Assembly (NCBI GenBank): GCA_027451305.1
Contig: DAIDJQ010000077.1
Coordinates: forward strand, 1-8,410
Direction: 5' to 3'
Length of the DNA: 8,410 bases
Source: Cellulomonas sp.
GTDB taxonomy: Bacteria; Actinomycetota; Actinomycetes; Actinomycetales; Cellulomonadaceae
Shown: piece after piece, positions 1-8,055 of the stretch
Numbering within the stretch: the stretch's first letter is position 1
Layout: each line of letters starts with the position of its first letter
The notes under the pieces: generated by a model
The model's database searches: none
What the model was told of the DNA's origin: nothing
What the model saw: the letters and a program-made list of their open reading frames with translations, nothing else
Translations under genes and position numbers: made by a program

Positions 1-21
1 CACGGTCGGGGCCTCGGCGAT

Positions 22-27
22 GGAGGT
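22..27 (+). promoter_or_regulatory. Ribosome binding site that fixes the ssb start
   Basis: GGAGGT, a strong Shine-Dalgarno match. GGAGG ends 5 bases before the ATG at 32. It overlaps the alternative ATG at 20, which has no upstream ribosome binding site in the available sequence, so the start at 32 is favoured. Confidence 0.8.
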
Positions 28-31
28 TCCG

Positions 32-574
32 ATGAGCACGCAGTCGACGTTGACGGTCACGGGCTGGCTCGGCTCGGACGTCAAGTTCTCACCCGGTGCG
101 GACGGCTCGGTGCCGTACGCCTGGTTCCGGCTCGGGGCCACCCGGCGGTTCTACGACCGGGCGGCCGGCCAGTGGCGGGACGCCGCGACCGAGTGGTTCA
201 CGGTGAAGGTCTGGCGGCACGTCGCCGCGAACGTGGCGCAGTCGCTCCGCAAGGGTGACCCGGTGGTGGTGCACGGCCGGTTCGCCACCGACGAGTGGGC
301 CGGACCGGACGGCCCGCGCACCACGCTGGTGATCGAGGCGGACGCGCTCGGGCCGGACCTGACGTTCGGCAGCTCGCACTTCGCCCGGACCGTGAGCACC
401 TCGGTCCGCGACACCTCGTCGGACGGCGGCGCTCCGGCGGACCTGAGCGGGCTCGCGGTGCTGGAGGACGACGCGGTGGCGGACGGCGAGCTCGTCGCAC
501 CGGTGGACCCGCAGGACGCGGAGCCGCCCGAGGACGCCGTCCTCCCGGCCCTCACGCTCGCCGCGAGCAGGTGA
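32..574 (+). CDS. ssb: Single-stranded DNA-binding protein, short paralogue without the C-terminal tip
   Basis: Binds single-stranded DNA in the cytoplasm during replication, repair or recombination. The 180-residue product has an N-terminal OB-fold at about residues 5-115. SSB-like stretches include the strand around VTGWLGSDVKF, the segment TEWFTVKVWRHVAANVAQSL (53-72), which matches the family pattern of an aromatic strand followed by a helix, and KGDPVVVHGRF (74-84). Residues 129-170 are acidic and probably disordered. The protein ends LTLAASR, so it lacks the D/E-rich tip ending in Pro-Phe that recruits partner proteins in canonical SSBs. It is therefore more likely a secondary SSB than the main replicative one. 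An in-frame ATG at 20 would add four residues, but the start at 32 is preferred because GGAGGT (22-27) lies 5 bases before it. A hairpin follows 34 bases after the stop, then ettA. SSB family assignment is firm; the paralogue role is inferred. Confidence 0.93.
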   Translation: MSTQSTLTVTGWLGSDVKFSPGADGSVPYAWFRLGATRRFYDRAAGQWRDAATEWFTVKVWRHVAANVAQSLRKGDPVVVHGRFATDEWAGPDGPRTTLVIEADALGPDLTFGSSHFARTVSTSVRDTSSDGGAPADLSGLAVLEDDAVADGELVAPVDPQDAEPPEDAVLPALTLAASR

Positions 575-579
575 TCGCC

Positions 580-585
580 TAGGCT
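580..585 (+). promoter_or_regulatory. Possible -10 element of an ettA promoter
   Basis: TAGGCT fits the TANNNT pattern of actinobacterial housekeeping -10 elements and lies 5 bases after the ssb stop. No convincing -35 is seen 16-18 bases upstream, where the sequence lies inside ssb. If it is real, transcription would begin near 592 and the ettA leader would be about 160 bases and contain the hairpin at 609-649. This is a motif match only and could be chance. Confidence 0.25.
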
Positions 586-608
586 GGTGCACCGGCACCC
601 GACGACGA

Positions 609-649
609 CGCAGCGGGACCGGCCCGCCTCGAGCGGCCGGCCCGCTGCG
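609..649 (+). terminator. Strong GC-rich hairpin between ssb and ettA
   Basis: The left arm (609-624, reading CGCAGCGGGACCGGCC) pairs with the right arm (635-649, GGCCGGCCCGCTGCG). This gives 15 base pairs with one bulged A at 618 and a 10-base loop. No T-run follows. Hairpins without a U-tract are common at gene ends in high-GC actinobacteria, so an ssb terminator is the simplest reading. If ettA is transcribed from the candidate promoter at 580, the same hairpin would sit in its leader and could act as an attenuator. The stem is seen directly; its role is inferred. Confidence 0.6.
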
Positions 650-753
650 GTCCGCGTGGTTCGCAGCGCGAGCGCGACGGCGCGGTGTGCCACGACCGCC
701 GGCTGCGAGATCCCCGCGCCGGCCACCCGAGCACCGGAGCGGACAGCAGGCCA

Positions 754-2436
<1,683 letters not shown>

Positions 2437-2449
2437 CCCGTCGCCACCG

Positions 2450-2464
2450 GCTCCCACCAGGAGC
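2450..2464 (+). terminator. Weak hairpin after ettA
   Basis: GCTCC (2450-2454) and GGAGC (2460-2464) form a 5-base-pair stem with a 5-base loop, 14 bases after the ettA stop. No T-run follows. It is too short to be confident, and read-through from ettA into the GTPase genes remains possible. Confidence 0.25.
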
Positions 2465-2502
2465 GCGAGATCGTCCACCGGGCCTGACGGGGTCGGCTCC
2501 GG

Positions 2503-2508
2503 CACACT
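2503..2508 (+). promoter_or_regulatory. Possible -10 element for leaderless transcription of the GTPase pair
   Basis: CACACT partly fits TANNNT and ends 6 bases before the ATG at 2515, so a transcript would start at or next to the start codon. Consistent with a leaderless message, no Shine-Dalgarno sequence is visible in the 15 bases before the ATG. CTGACG at 2484-2489 resembles a -35 but is only 13 bases away, which is too close. This is weak evidence based on position. Confidence 0.25.
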
Positions 2509-2514
2509 GACCGC

Positions 2515-4437
2515 ATGAGTGCGCCGGAGCCGGAGCCGCCCCTCAGGGCCAGGGCGCCCGGCAGCGCGGCTGCCGGCCACCCGGTCGAGATCGCCGTGCA
2601 CGTGCCGCTGCTGGACGCGCTCGAGCGGCTGCGGAGCCGGCTGGTCGCGCTGCCGCTGCCGCTGGCGACGTCCGGGGCGCAGGCGGCGCGCACCGAACGT
2701 GGCGCCGCCCTGGCGCAGCTCGACGACTACCTGCTTCCCCGGCTCCGCTCGCAGAACGCACCCCTGCTGGTGGTGGTGGGCGGGTCGACCGGCGCGGGCA
2801 AGTCGACGCTGGTCAACTCCTTGCTCGGCGAGTCGGTGTCGATGCCCGGGGTGCTCCGGCCGACCACTCGCTCGCCGGTGCTGGTGCACCACCCGCTCGA
2901 CGCCCGCTGGTTCACCACGGACCGGGTGCTGCCGGCGCTGGCCCGGACGTCCTCGTCGGCCGCCCTCGGGACCGTGGACGGCGGCTCTCGCGAGCTGCGG
3001 CTGGTGGCCAGCGCCGCGCTGCCGCAGGGCATGGCCCTGCTCGACGCACCGGACGTCGACTCCGTCGACGTCGCCAACCGTGCGCTGGCGGGCCAGCTGC
3101 TGGCCGCTGCGGACCTGTGGCTGTTCGTCACCACCGCCGCGCGCTATGCCGACGCCGTCCCGTGGGAGCTGTTGCGCGGGGCCGCGCGCCGCCGGACGAG
3201 CGCGGCCCTCGTGGTGGACCGCGTCGACCCCGGCGCGCAGGCCGCGGTCGACGACCTGCGCCGGATGATGGCCGACGAGGGGCTCGGCGACGCACCGCTG
3301 TTCGCCGTGCCGGAGGCGGTGCTCGTGAACGGCCTGCTGCCCGAGACGGCGGTGGCGCCCGTCGCGCGGTGGCTGACCGAGCTCGGCGCCGACGCACCCG
3401 CACGGACGGCCGTCGCACTGCGCACCCGGGACGGTGTGGTGGACGACCTGGTGCGCCGCGTGCGGGACCTCGCGGTGGCTGCCGATGCCCAGGTCGAGGC
3501 GGACCGACGGCTGCGCGAGCGTGTCGAGGCCGCCTATGCGGATGCGGCGGCGCACGTGCGGGCGGTCACCTCGGACGGCGCCCTGCTGCGTGGCGAGGTG
3601 CTGGCTCGCTGGCAGGACCTCGTGGGCACCGGGGACCTGTTCCGCTCGGTGGAGGAGGGCGTCGGACGGCTGCGCGATGCGGTCACCGGCTTCCTCCGTG
3701 GGCGACCGGCGCCCGCGCCGGGTGTGGAGACGGCCATCGCCCACGGCCTCCAGGCGGTGCTGCTGGACGCGGCCGACGAGGCGGCCGGCCGCGCGTACGC
3801 GGCGTGGCGGGCCGACCCTGCGGGTGCCGCGCTGCTGAGCGGCCTCGACCTGTCCAGGGCCTCTCGCGGGCTGCGCGAGCAGGTGGACGCGCAGGTGCGT
3901 GCCTGGCAGGCGGACGTGCTGAACCTGGTCCGGGAGCAGGGCGCCGGCCGGCGTGGGACGGCGCGGTACCTGTCCTTCGGCGTCAACGCGCTGGGGGTCA
4001 GCCTGATGATCCTGGCGTTCGCGTCCACGGGTGGGCTGACGGGCGTGGAGGTGGGCATCGCCGGCGGGACGGCCGTCGTGGCGCAGAAGCTCCTCGAGGC
4101 GGTGTTCGGGGACGACGCGGTGCGCCGGCTGACGGTCGACGCCCGTGAGCGGCTCGACGACCGGGTGCGTGCGCTGCTCGTCGGGGAGTCGGCCCGCTAC
4201 ACCGCGCAGCTGGACGCGCTCGGGGCCGGCGCGGCCGATGGGGACCCGCTGCGCGCGGTGGCCGGCGACGTGGTGGCGGCCGCTCGTGCCGAGCGGGCGC
4301 ACCGCACGCCCCCGCCGGACTCGTCGGCGGCTGCGGGCCGGCGGCTGCGCGGTGCGCAGGTGTCGCAGGACACCGGCGCGCAGCCGGCGCGTCGGGGCTT
4401 CTGGCGGCGCCTGCTCGGCCTGGACGGTCCCGCATGA
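2515..4437 (+). CDS. Dynamin-like membrane GTPase, first of a tandem pair
   Basis: Predicted large GTPase acting at the inner face of the cytoplasmic membrane; its substrate is unknown. The 640-residue product has P-loop GGSTGAGKS (89-97), a G2-like RPTT (115-118) and G3 DAPD (177-180). The expected G4 (N/T-K-x-D) is only DRVD (235-238), and no clear G5 is seen. A long charged, Ala/Arg-rich helical region (about 300-480) follows. Two hydrophobic segments come next (about 485-505 and 507-526), as expected for a membrane paddle or hairpin. The tail is basic and ends in an Arg/Trp-rich motif (626-636). G domain, helical stalk and late membrane segments are the bacterial dynamin layout. Related proteins are often labelled simply GTPase or ABC transporter; the latter is wrong here because no ABC signature is present. 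The gene overlaps the next by ATGA, so the two are probably translated together. Specific function is not recognised. The start lacks a ribosome binding site and may be leaderless. Confidence 0.85.
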   Translation: MSAPEPEPPLRARAPGSAAAGHPVEIAVHVPLLDALERLRSRLVALPLPLATSGAQAARTERGAALAQLDDYLLPRLRSQNAPLLVVVGGSTGAGKSTLVNSLLGESVSMPGVLRPTTRSPVLVHHPLDARWFTTDRVLPALARTSSSAALGTVDGGSRELRLVASAALPQGMALLDAPDVDSVDVANRALAGQLLAAADLWLFVTTAARYADAVPWELLRGAARRRTSAALVVDRVDPGAQAAVDDLRRMMADEGLGDAPLFAVPEAVLVNGLLPETAVAPVARWLTELGADAPARTAVALRTRDGVVDDLVRRVRDLAVAADAQVEADRRLRERVEAAYADAAAHVRAVTSDGALLRGEVLARWQDLVGTGDLFRSVEEGVGRLRDAVTGFLRGRPAPAPGVETAIAHGLQAVLLDAADEAAGRAYAAWRADPAGAALLSGLDLSRASRGLREQVDAQVRAWQADVLNLVREQGAGRRGTARYLSFGVNALGVSLMILAFASTGGLTGVEVGIAGGTAVVAQKLLEAVFGDDAVRRLTVDARERLDDRVRALLVGESARYTAQLDALGAGAADGDPLRAVAGDVVAAARAERAHRTPPPDSSAAAGRRLRGAQVSQDTGAQPARRGFWRRLLGLDGPA

Positions 4438-6008
4438 GCCTCTCGCTGCAGGAGCGCATCGACGCGTTGACGGCGGCCGTCGAGGCGGGCAGGGGTCGCC
4501 TCCCGGAGCCTGTGGTGGCCGCGGCGCAAGGCGTGATCGGCCGGGCGCAGGAGAGGGCGGGGCTGTCCGCCGAGCACACGGTGGCAGCGCTTGCCGGTGC
4601 CACCGGGTCGGGCAAGTCGTCCCTGTTCAACGCGCTGGCCGGCGCCGACCTCGCCGGGGTGGGCGTGCAGCGGCCGACCACCGCGGAGGCCATGGCCGCG
4701 GTCCGCGGGGACGGTGCGGAGCCGTTGCTCGACTGGCTGGGCGTGCAGCGACGCCATCGCCTCCCGGCACCGGCGGGTGCGTCCGGCGGCATGGTGCTGC
4801 TCGACCTGCCGGACCACGACTCGGTGGTGACCGAGCACCGGCTGCGGGCGGACCGCCTGGTGCAGCGGGCCGACCTGCTCGTCTGGGTGGTCGACCCGCA
4901 GAAGTACGCCGACGCGGCGCTGCACGAGGGCTACCTGCGCCACCTTGCCGGGCACTCGGCCGTGGTGGTGCTGGTGCTGAACCAGTCGGACCGGCTGGCC
5001 GCCGACGAGGTCCGCGCCGTGCTGGCCGACCTGCACAGGCTCGCGGCGGAGGACGGGCTGGCGAAGGCCCGCACGCTGGCGGTCTCGGCACGCACCGGCG
5101 CCGGCGTCGACGAGCTGCGGGGGTTGCTCGACGAGGCCGCCGCACGTCGCCGGGCCGCGAACGACCGCTGGACCGCGGACCTGCGGACGGCGGCTGCCCG
5201 TGTGGTGCTGGCCTGCGGACCGGCCGGTTCGGCCCGATCCCGGACGGTGGCGCCCGACCGGCTCGTCGACGCCCTGGCGCAGGCGGCCGGCGTGCCCGTC
5301 GTGGTCGACGCGGTCCGACGGTCCGCCGCTCGGCGCATCGGCGCGCACACCGGGTGGCCGCCGGTGCGATGGGTCGCGCGGCTGCGGCCGGACCCGCTGC
5401 GACGGCTGCACCTCGGTGCCGCCTCGTCGTCGGACGACCTGGTCCGCACCTCCCTGCCGGTCGCGAGCGCGCCCGCGCGCGCGGCGGCGGCCACCGCGGT
5501 CCGGGACTACACCGACCGCGCGCTGGCCGGCGTGCCCGAGGCGTGGGTGCTGACCGCGCGGGACGCCCTGTCGACCGCGGGCCTGCCCGACGAGCTGGAC
5601 CGTGCCGTGGCGGGGACCCCGCTGCTGCCCGGCCGGGCCGCAGGCTGGGCGCGGGCTCTCGGTGGCCTGCAGCTGGTGCTGCTCGCCGCGGCGATCACCG
5701 GGCTGGCGTGGCTGGCAGCGCTGGCCGGGATGGCGTACCTGCGGCTGCCCGAGCCGCGAACGCCTGCGTGGGGTCCGCTGCCGGCGCCCACGGCCCTCCT
5801 GGTCGGTGGCGTCGTCGCAGGGCTCGTGACGGCTGCGCTCGGGGCCCTGCTCGCACGCGCGGCGGCCCGCCGGCGAGGGCGGGCGGCAGCGCGGCGGCTG
5901 CGCGCGGCGGTGGCGGAGGTGGCGCACCGCAGGCTGGTCGAGCCGGTGCAGACGGTGCTCGACGACCTGGCCACGTGCCGTGAAGGCGCGGCCCGAGCGG
6001 CCGGTTGA
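4434..6008 (+). CDS. Dynamin-like membrane GTPase, second of a tandem pair
   Basis: Predicted partner of the preceding GTPase. The 524-residue product carries all five G motifs: P-loop GATGSGKS (55-62), G2 PTT (81-83), G3 DLPD (124-127), G4 NQSD (183-186) and G5-like SAR (218-220). A helical middle region (about 235-405) follows. Two transmembrane segments come next, about 408-436 and 452-476, joined by a short Pro-rich loop. A strongly basic helix (about 477-500) and a short C-terminus complete the protein. Both ends are probably cytoplasmic. The start ATG overlaps the upstream stop as ATGA, with only a poor ribosome binding site, so translational coupling is likely. The layout resembles tandem bacterial dynamins such as Streptomyces DynA/DynB, which act at the division septum, but orthology is untested. 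An alternative is an Era/EngA-like or YfjP-like membrane GTPase of other function. Confidence 0.85.
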   Translation: MSLSLQERIDALTAAVEAGRGRLPEPVVAAAQGVIGRAQERAGLSAEHTVAALAGATGSGKSSLFNALAGADLAGVGVQRPTTAEAMAAVRGDGAEPLLDWLGVQRRHRLPAPAGASGGMVLLDLPDHDSVVTEHRLRADRLVQRADLLVWVVDPQKYADAALHEGYLRHLAGHSAVVVLVLNQSDRLAADEVRAVLADLHRLAAEDGLAKARTLAVSARTGAGVDELRGLLDEAAARRRAANDRWTADLRTAAARVVLACGPAGSARSRTVAPDRLVDALAQAAGVPVVVDAVRRSAARRIGAHTGWPPVRWVARLRPDPLRRLHLGAASSSDDLVRTSLPVASAPARAAAATAVRDYTDRALAGVPEAWVLTARDALSTAGLPDELDRAVAGTPLLPGRAAGWARALGGLQLVLLAAAITGLAWLAALAGMAYLRLPEPRTPAWGPLPAPTALLVGGVVAGLVTAALGALLARAAARRRGRAAARRLRAAVAEVAHRRLVEPVQTVLDDLATCREGAARAAG

Positions 6009-6040
6009 CCTGCGCGGTGGCACACGCACGCCGGAGACGG

Positions 6041-6079
6041 GCCCCCGGACCACCCGGCACGACGTCGGGTCCGAGGGGC
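6041..6079 (+). terminator. Hairpin after the GTPase pair
   Basis: The left arm 6041-6051 (GCCCCCGGACC) pairs with 6068-6079 (GGTCCGAGGGGC). This gives 11 base pairs with one bulged A at 6074 and a 16-base loop, 32 bases after the GTPase stop. No T-run follows. It is probably the terminator of the GTPase transcript, or an attenuator upstream of the thioesterase, whose start is only 28 bases further on. The rest of the gap (6009-6107) holds the thioesterase ribosome binding site and no convincing promoter. Confidence 0.5.
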
Positions 6080-6107
6080 AGGATGCGTCCGACGAGGGAG
6101 GAACCGC

Positions 6108-6587
6108 ATGGCGAGGCTCGAGGTGCCGGTGCAGCTGCGCTGGGCCGACATGGATGCGTATGCGCACGTCAACAACGTGGCCATGCTGCGGCTGCTGGAG
6201 GAGGCGCGGATCGAGGCGTTCTGGCGCCACCCGGTGTCCGACGTCGCACCGGCCGTGCAGTGGCCCACCGCCGTGCTGGACGCCGGGCCGGGAGCGGACG
6301 TCTCGACGCTGGTCGCCCGGCAGGAGATCGAGTACCTGCGACCGCTGCCCTACCGGCGGCGGCCCGTGATCGTCGAGATGTGGCTCGGGTACCTCGGCGG
6401 GGCGAGCATGGACGTCTGCTACGAGGTGCGCGACGACGGTCCCGAGCCGACCGTGTACGCCCGTGCGGTCGCCACGCTGGTGCTGGTGGACACGACCACC
6501 AACAGACCGCGCCGGGTCGCGGAGGCGGAGCGTGCCGCCTGGCTGCCCTACGTCGAAGGTCCGATCAGCTTCCGCCGGCGCCGCTGA
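6108..6587 (+). CDS. Single-hotdog acyl-CoA thioesterase (4HBT/YbgC type)
   Basis: Predicted to hydrolyse an acyl-CoA to free acid and CoA in the cytoplasm; the acyl substrate cannot be read from the sequence. The 159-residue product is one hotdog domain, the usual length of the 4-hydroxybenzoyl-CoA thioesterase family. The diagnostic motif RWADMDAYAHVNN spans 11-23. Asp16 is at the position of the family's catalytic aspartate, followed by the HVNN turn and the long central helix MLRLLEEARIEAF. The central strand EIEYLRPL and the later strands VIVEMWLGYL and DVCYEV fit the fold. The ATG at 6108 has GGGAGGA (6096-6102) upstream, with GGAGG ending 6 bases before it. The gene stands alone after the GTPase hairpin and converges on tesB, a different hotdog subfamily. 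Homologues occur beside genes of many pathways, so neighbours do not fix the substrate. Confidence 0.9.
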   Translation: MARLEVPVQLRWADMDAYAHVNNVAMLRLLEEARIEAFWRHPVSDVAPAVQWPTAVLDAGPGADVSTLVARQEIEYLRPLPYRRRPVIVEMWLGYLGGASMDVCYEVRDDGPEPTVYARAVATLVLVDTTTNRPRRVAEAERAAWLPYVEGPISFRRRR

Positions 6588-6609
6588 GCCGGTCGACGAG
6601 CCGGTCGAC
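6586..6609. repeat. Perfect 12-base tandem duplication between convergent genes
   Basis: GAGCCGGTCGAC occurs twice in immediate succession (6586-6597 and 6598-6609). The first copy begins inside the thioesterase stop codon (TGA, 6585-6587). Each copy contains the palindrome GTCGAC, so the duplication creates the hairpin listed at 6588-6614. Confidence 0.85.
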
Positions 6610-6614
6610 CCGGC
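6588..6614. terminator. Bidirectional hairpin between the convergent thioesterase genes
   Basis: GCCGGTCGAC (6588-6597) pairs with GTCGACCCGGC (6604-6614). This gives 10 base pairs with a bulged C at 6611 and a 6-base loop. It starts right after the plus-strand stop and ends 10 bases before the tesB stop, so one structure could end both transcripts. No T-run is seen on either strand. The stem is visible; termination is inferred. Confidence 0.5.
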
Positions 6615-6624
6615 GCTGCCGACG

Positions 6625-7563
6625 TCAGTCGGTCGGGACCCGGACCATCCCCTCCTGGGCGATCGAGGCGACCAGCGTGCCGTCCCGGTCGAAGACCCGT
6701 GCGGCGCCCAGCCCGCGGCCGCCCTGGCCGCTGGGGGAGGACTGCACGAACAGCAGCCAGTCGTCCACGTGCACGTCCCGGTGCCACCACATCGCGTGGT
6801 CGAGCGAGGCGATCGACAGCTCGGGCGTGGCCCAGGACAGGCCGGCGTGCCGCAGCACGGGCTCGAGCATCACCTGGTCGCAGGCGTAGGCGAGCAGCGC
6901 CCGGTGCAGCAGCTGGTCGGCGGGTACCGCGGCGCGGGCGCGGACCCACACCAGCTGCCGTCCGTCGCGCACGCGATCCGGGTGGAGGTAGATCGACCCG
7001 TCCACGTGCCGGACGTCGAACGCGCCCTCGGCCCAGAAGCGGGCGAACGGGTGGTCGATGCGGGACAGGTGGTCCAGAGCGGTGGGGACGTCCTCGGGGT
7101 CGGGCACGCCGTGCGGCATCCGTTCGGCGTAGTCGACCCCGGCCTGCTCCTCCTGGAACGACGCGGTCATCGACAGGATCGGCGCGCCGTGCTGCACGGC
7201 GTGGGTGCGCCGGGCGCTGAACGAGCGCCCGTCCCGCAGCCGCTCCACGGCGAACTCGATCGGGACGCGGATGTCGCCGGCCCGCAGGAAGTACCCGTGC
7301 AGCGAGTGCGGCAGCCGGCCGGCTGCCTCGTCGCCGAGGGTCCGCCCGGCGGCCAGGAGCGCTTGGGCGAGCACCTGCCCGCCGAACACGCGCCCGTTCG
7401 GGTGCGCGAGGCTGGCTCCCAGGAACGTGTCGGGGGCGCCGGTCGGAGTCAGGTCGAGGGTGCGCAGCACCGTCTCGATGGCCGCGGCGCCGGCCTGCCC
7501 GTCGGGCGCGCCGGCGTCCGCGTTCTCGGTGGCGGCCGGCGCGGTCGGCGACGGGTCGGTCAT
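6625..7563 (-). CDS. tesB: Acyl-CoA thioesterase II, double hotdog
   Basis: Hydrolyses medium- to long-chain acyl-CoA to free fatty acid and CoA in the cytoplasm. The 312-residue product has an Ala-rich, low-complexity N-terminus (1-27) and then two hotdog repeats. The first contains [17 protein letters not shown] (56-72), the family's conserved glycine-rich turn and helix, and [11 protein letters not shown] (86-96). The second contains SLDHAMWWH (253-261), with Asp255 at the position of the catalytic aspartate, serines in SSPSG (275-279) where the family has its Ser/Thr, and SIAQEGMVR (300-308) with Gln303 as the third active-site residue. Length fits TesB, usually about 285-300 plus the N-terminal extension. 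The ATG (7563-7561) overlaps the glbO stop by 4 bases, and GAGGAGG (7574-7568) lies 4 bases before it inside the last glbO codons, so translation is probably coupled. It converges on the other thioesterase. Confidence 0.95.
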   Translation of the reverse strand: MTDPSPTAPAATENADAGAPDGQAGAAAIETVLRTLDLTPTGAPDTFLGASLAHPNGRVFGGQVLAQALLAAGRTLGDEAAGRLPHSLHGYFLRAGDIRVPIEFAVERLRDGRSFSARRTHAVQHGAPILSMTASFQEEQAGVDYAERMPHGVPDPEDVPTALDHLSRIDHPFARFWAEGAFDVRHVDGSIYLHPDRVRDGRQLVWVRARAAVPADQLLHRALLAYACDQVMLEPVLRHAGLSWATPELSIASLDHAMWWHRDVHVDDWLLFVQSSPSGQGGRGLGAARVFDRDGTLVASIAQEGMVRVPTD

Positions 7564-7949
7564 CGTGCCTCCTCGAAGGTGTTCAGCAGGGAGTGGGCGG
7601 CTCGTTCGAGGTAGTCCCAGAGCTGGCCGCGGTGCAGCGGGGACAGGTCGAGGGTGTCGAGGGCCGCGCGCATGTGGGCGAGCCAGCGGTCCCGCGCGTC
7701 CGGGTCCACCCGGAACCCCGCGTGCCGCATCCGCAGCCGCGGGTGGCCTCGCGTCTCGGAGTACGTGGTGGGGCCACCCCAGTGCTGCTCGAGGAACAAG
7801 GTGAGCCGCTCGGCGGCGGGAGCGAGGTCGCCCGGCGGGTACATCGGTCGCAGCACGGGATCGTCGGCGACGCCGGCGTAGAACGCGTCCACCAGTCGCA
7901 CGAAGGTCTCGTGGCCGCCGACCGCCGCGTAGAAGGAGTCGGGACGCAC
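7560..7949 (-). CDS. glbO: Group II truncated haemoglobin (trHbO)
   Basis: A small cytoplasmic haem protein that binds oxygen tightly; relatives are linked to oxygen or peroxide handling and association with membrane lipids. The 129-residue product matches M. tuberculosis GlbO (128 residues) almost throughout with a one-residue offset. The proximal haem ligand is His76 (F8). The distal-site signature residues are Tyr24 (B10), Tyr37 (CD1) and Trp89 (G8). The run [20 protein letters not shown] (52-71) is the most diagnostic stretch. The GTG start at 7949 is chosen because it gives the family N-terminus and has GAGGA (7957-7961) 7 bases upstream. The frame is open further, to 8114, but that sequence is unlike globins. 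It is the first gene of a two-gene minus-strand unit with tesB, overlapping by ATGA. It is divergent from the PTS genes. Confidence 0.96.
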   Translation of the reverse strand: MRPDSFYAAVGGHETFVRLVDAFYAGVADDPVLRPMYPPGDLAPAAERLTLFLEQHWGGPTTYSETRGHPRLRMRHAGFRVDPDARDRWLAHMRAALDTLDLSPLHRGQLWDYLERAAHSLLNTFEEAR

Positions 7950-7956
7950 GGCGCCA

Positions 7957-7961
7957 TCCTC
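7957..7961 (-). promoter_or_regulatory. Ribosome binding site that fixes the glbO start
   Basis: On the minus strand GAGGA lies 7 bases before the GTG at 7949. An ATG overlaps it (7958-7956) but is in another frame. The overlapping hexamer GAGGAT could instead be read as a poor -10 of a leaderless promoter; the ribosome binding site reading is preferred. Confidence 0.6.
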
Positions 7962-7992
7962 ACACGGTCCGGCCCGGGTCCGGCGGCGGCGA

Positions 7993-7998
7993 TACGCT
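7993..7998 (+). promoter_or_regulatory. Possible -10 element of the PTS operon promoter
   Basis: TACGCT fits TANNNT and lies in the only non-coding divergent region before the EIIB gene. Transcription would start near 8005 and give a leader of about 80 bases holding the 14-base repeats. No -35 match is seen at the usual distance. Motif evidence only. Confidence 0.3.
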
Positions 7999-8011
7999 GG
8001 TCCGACGCCGG

Positions 8012-8055
8012 CCCTCGCGGTGGCGGACCCGCGGTGCTGGACCCGCGGTGCTGGA
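8012..8055. repeat. Phased 14-base direct repeats upstream of the PTS genes
   Basis: The unit GACCCGCGGTGCTG occurs twice in tandem (8026-8039 and 8040-8053), with identity running a little past each end. A degenerate copy in exact phase lies just before (8012-8025, 9 of 14 bases the same). The heptamer CGCGGTG is therefore present three times at a 14-base period, at 8016, 8030 and 8044. The repeats sit between the candidate -10 and the ribosome binding site. They could be a regulator-binding array, an RNA element or a simple slippage duplication. Confidence 0.75.

Noticed and set aside
685..753. N-terminal extension of ettA
   Set aside because: The frame is open, but the sequence is unlike the EttA family, whose N-terminus begins exactly at the GTG at 754.
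2515..4437. ABC transporter ATPase identity for the first GTPase
   Set aside because: It has a P-loop but no LSGGQ-type signature or Walker B followed by Glu; the DAPD motif and C-terminal membrane pair fit a dynamin-like GTPase.
4145..5983. A 612-codon plus-strand frame overlapping both GTPases
   Set aside because: An Arg/Gly/Ala-rich shadow frame; the overlapping frames carry clear G motifs and membrane segments.
6005..6010. TTGACC as a -35 element for the thioesterase gene
   Set aside because: It overlaps the GTPase stop codon and no TANNNT hexamer follows at 16-19 bases.
4197..6230. A 677-codon open frame on the minus strand
   Set aside because: Antisense to the second GTPase and parts of its neighbours, with low-complexity composition and no motif.
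6463..7614. A 383-codon plus-strand frame across tesB
   Set aside because: Antisense to tesB, whose active-site motifs and length are unmistakable.
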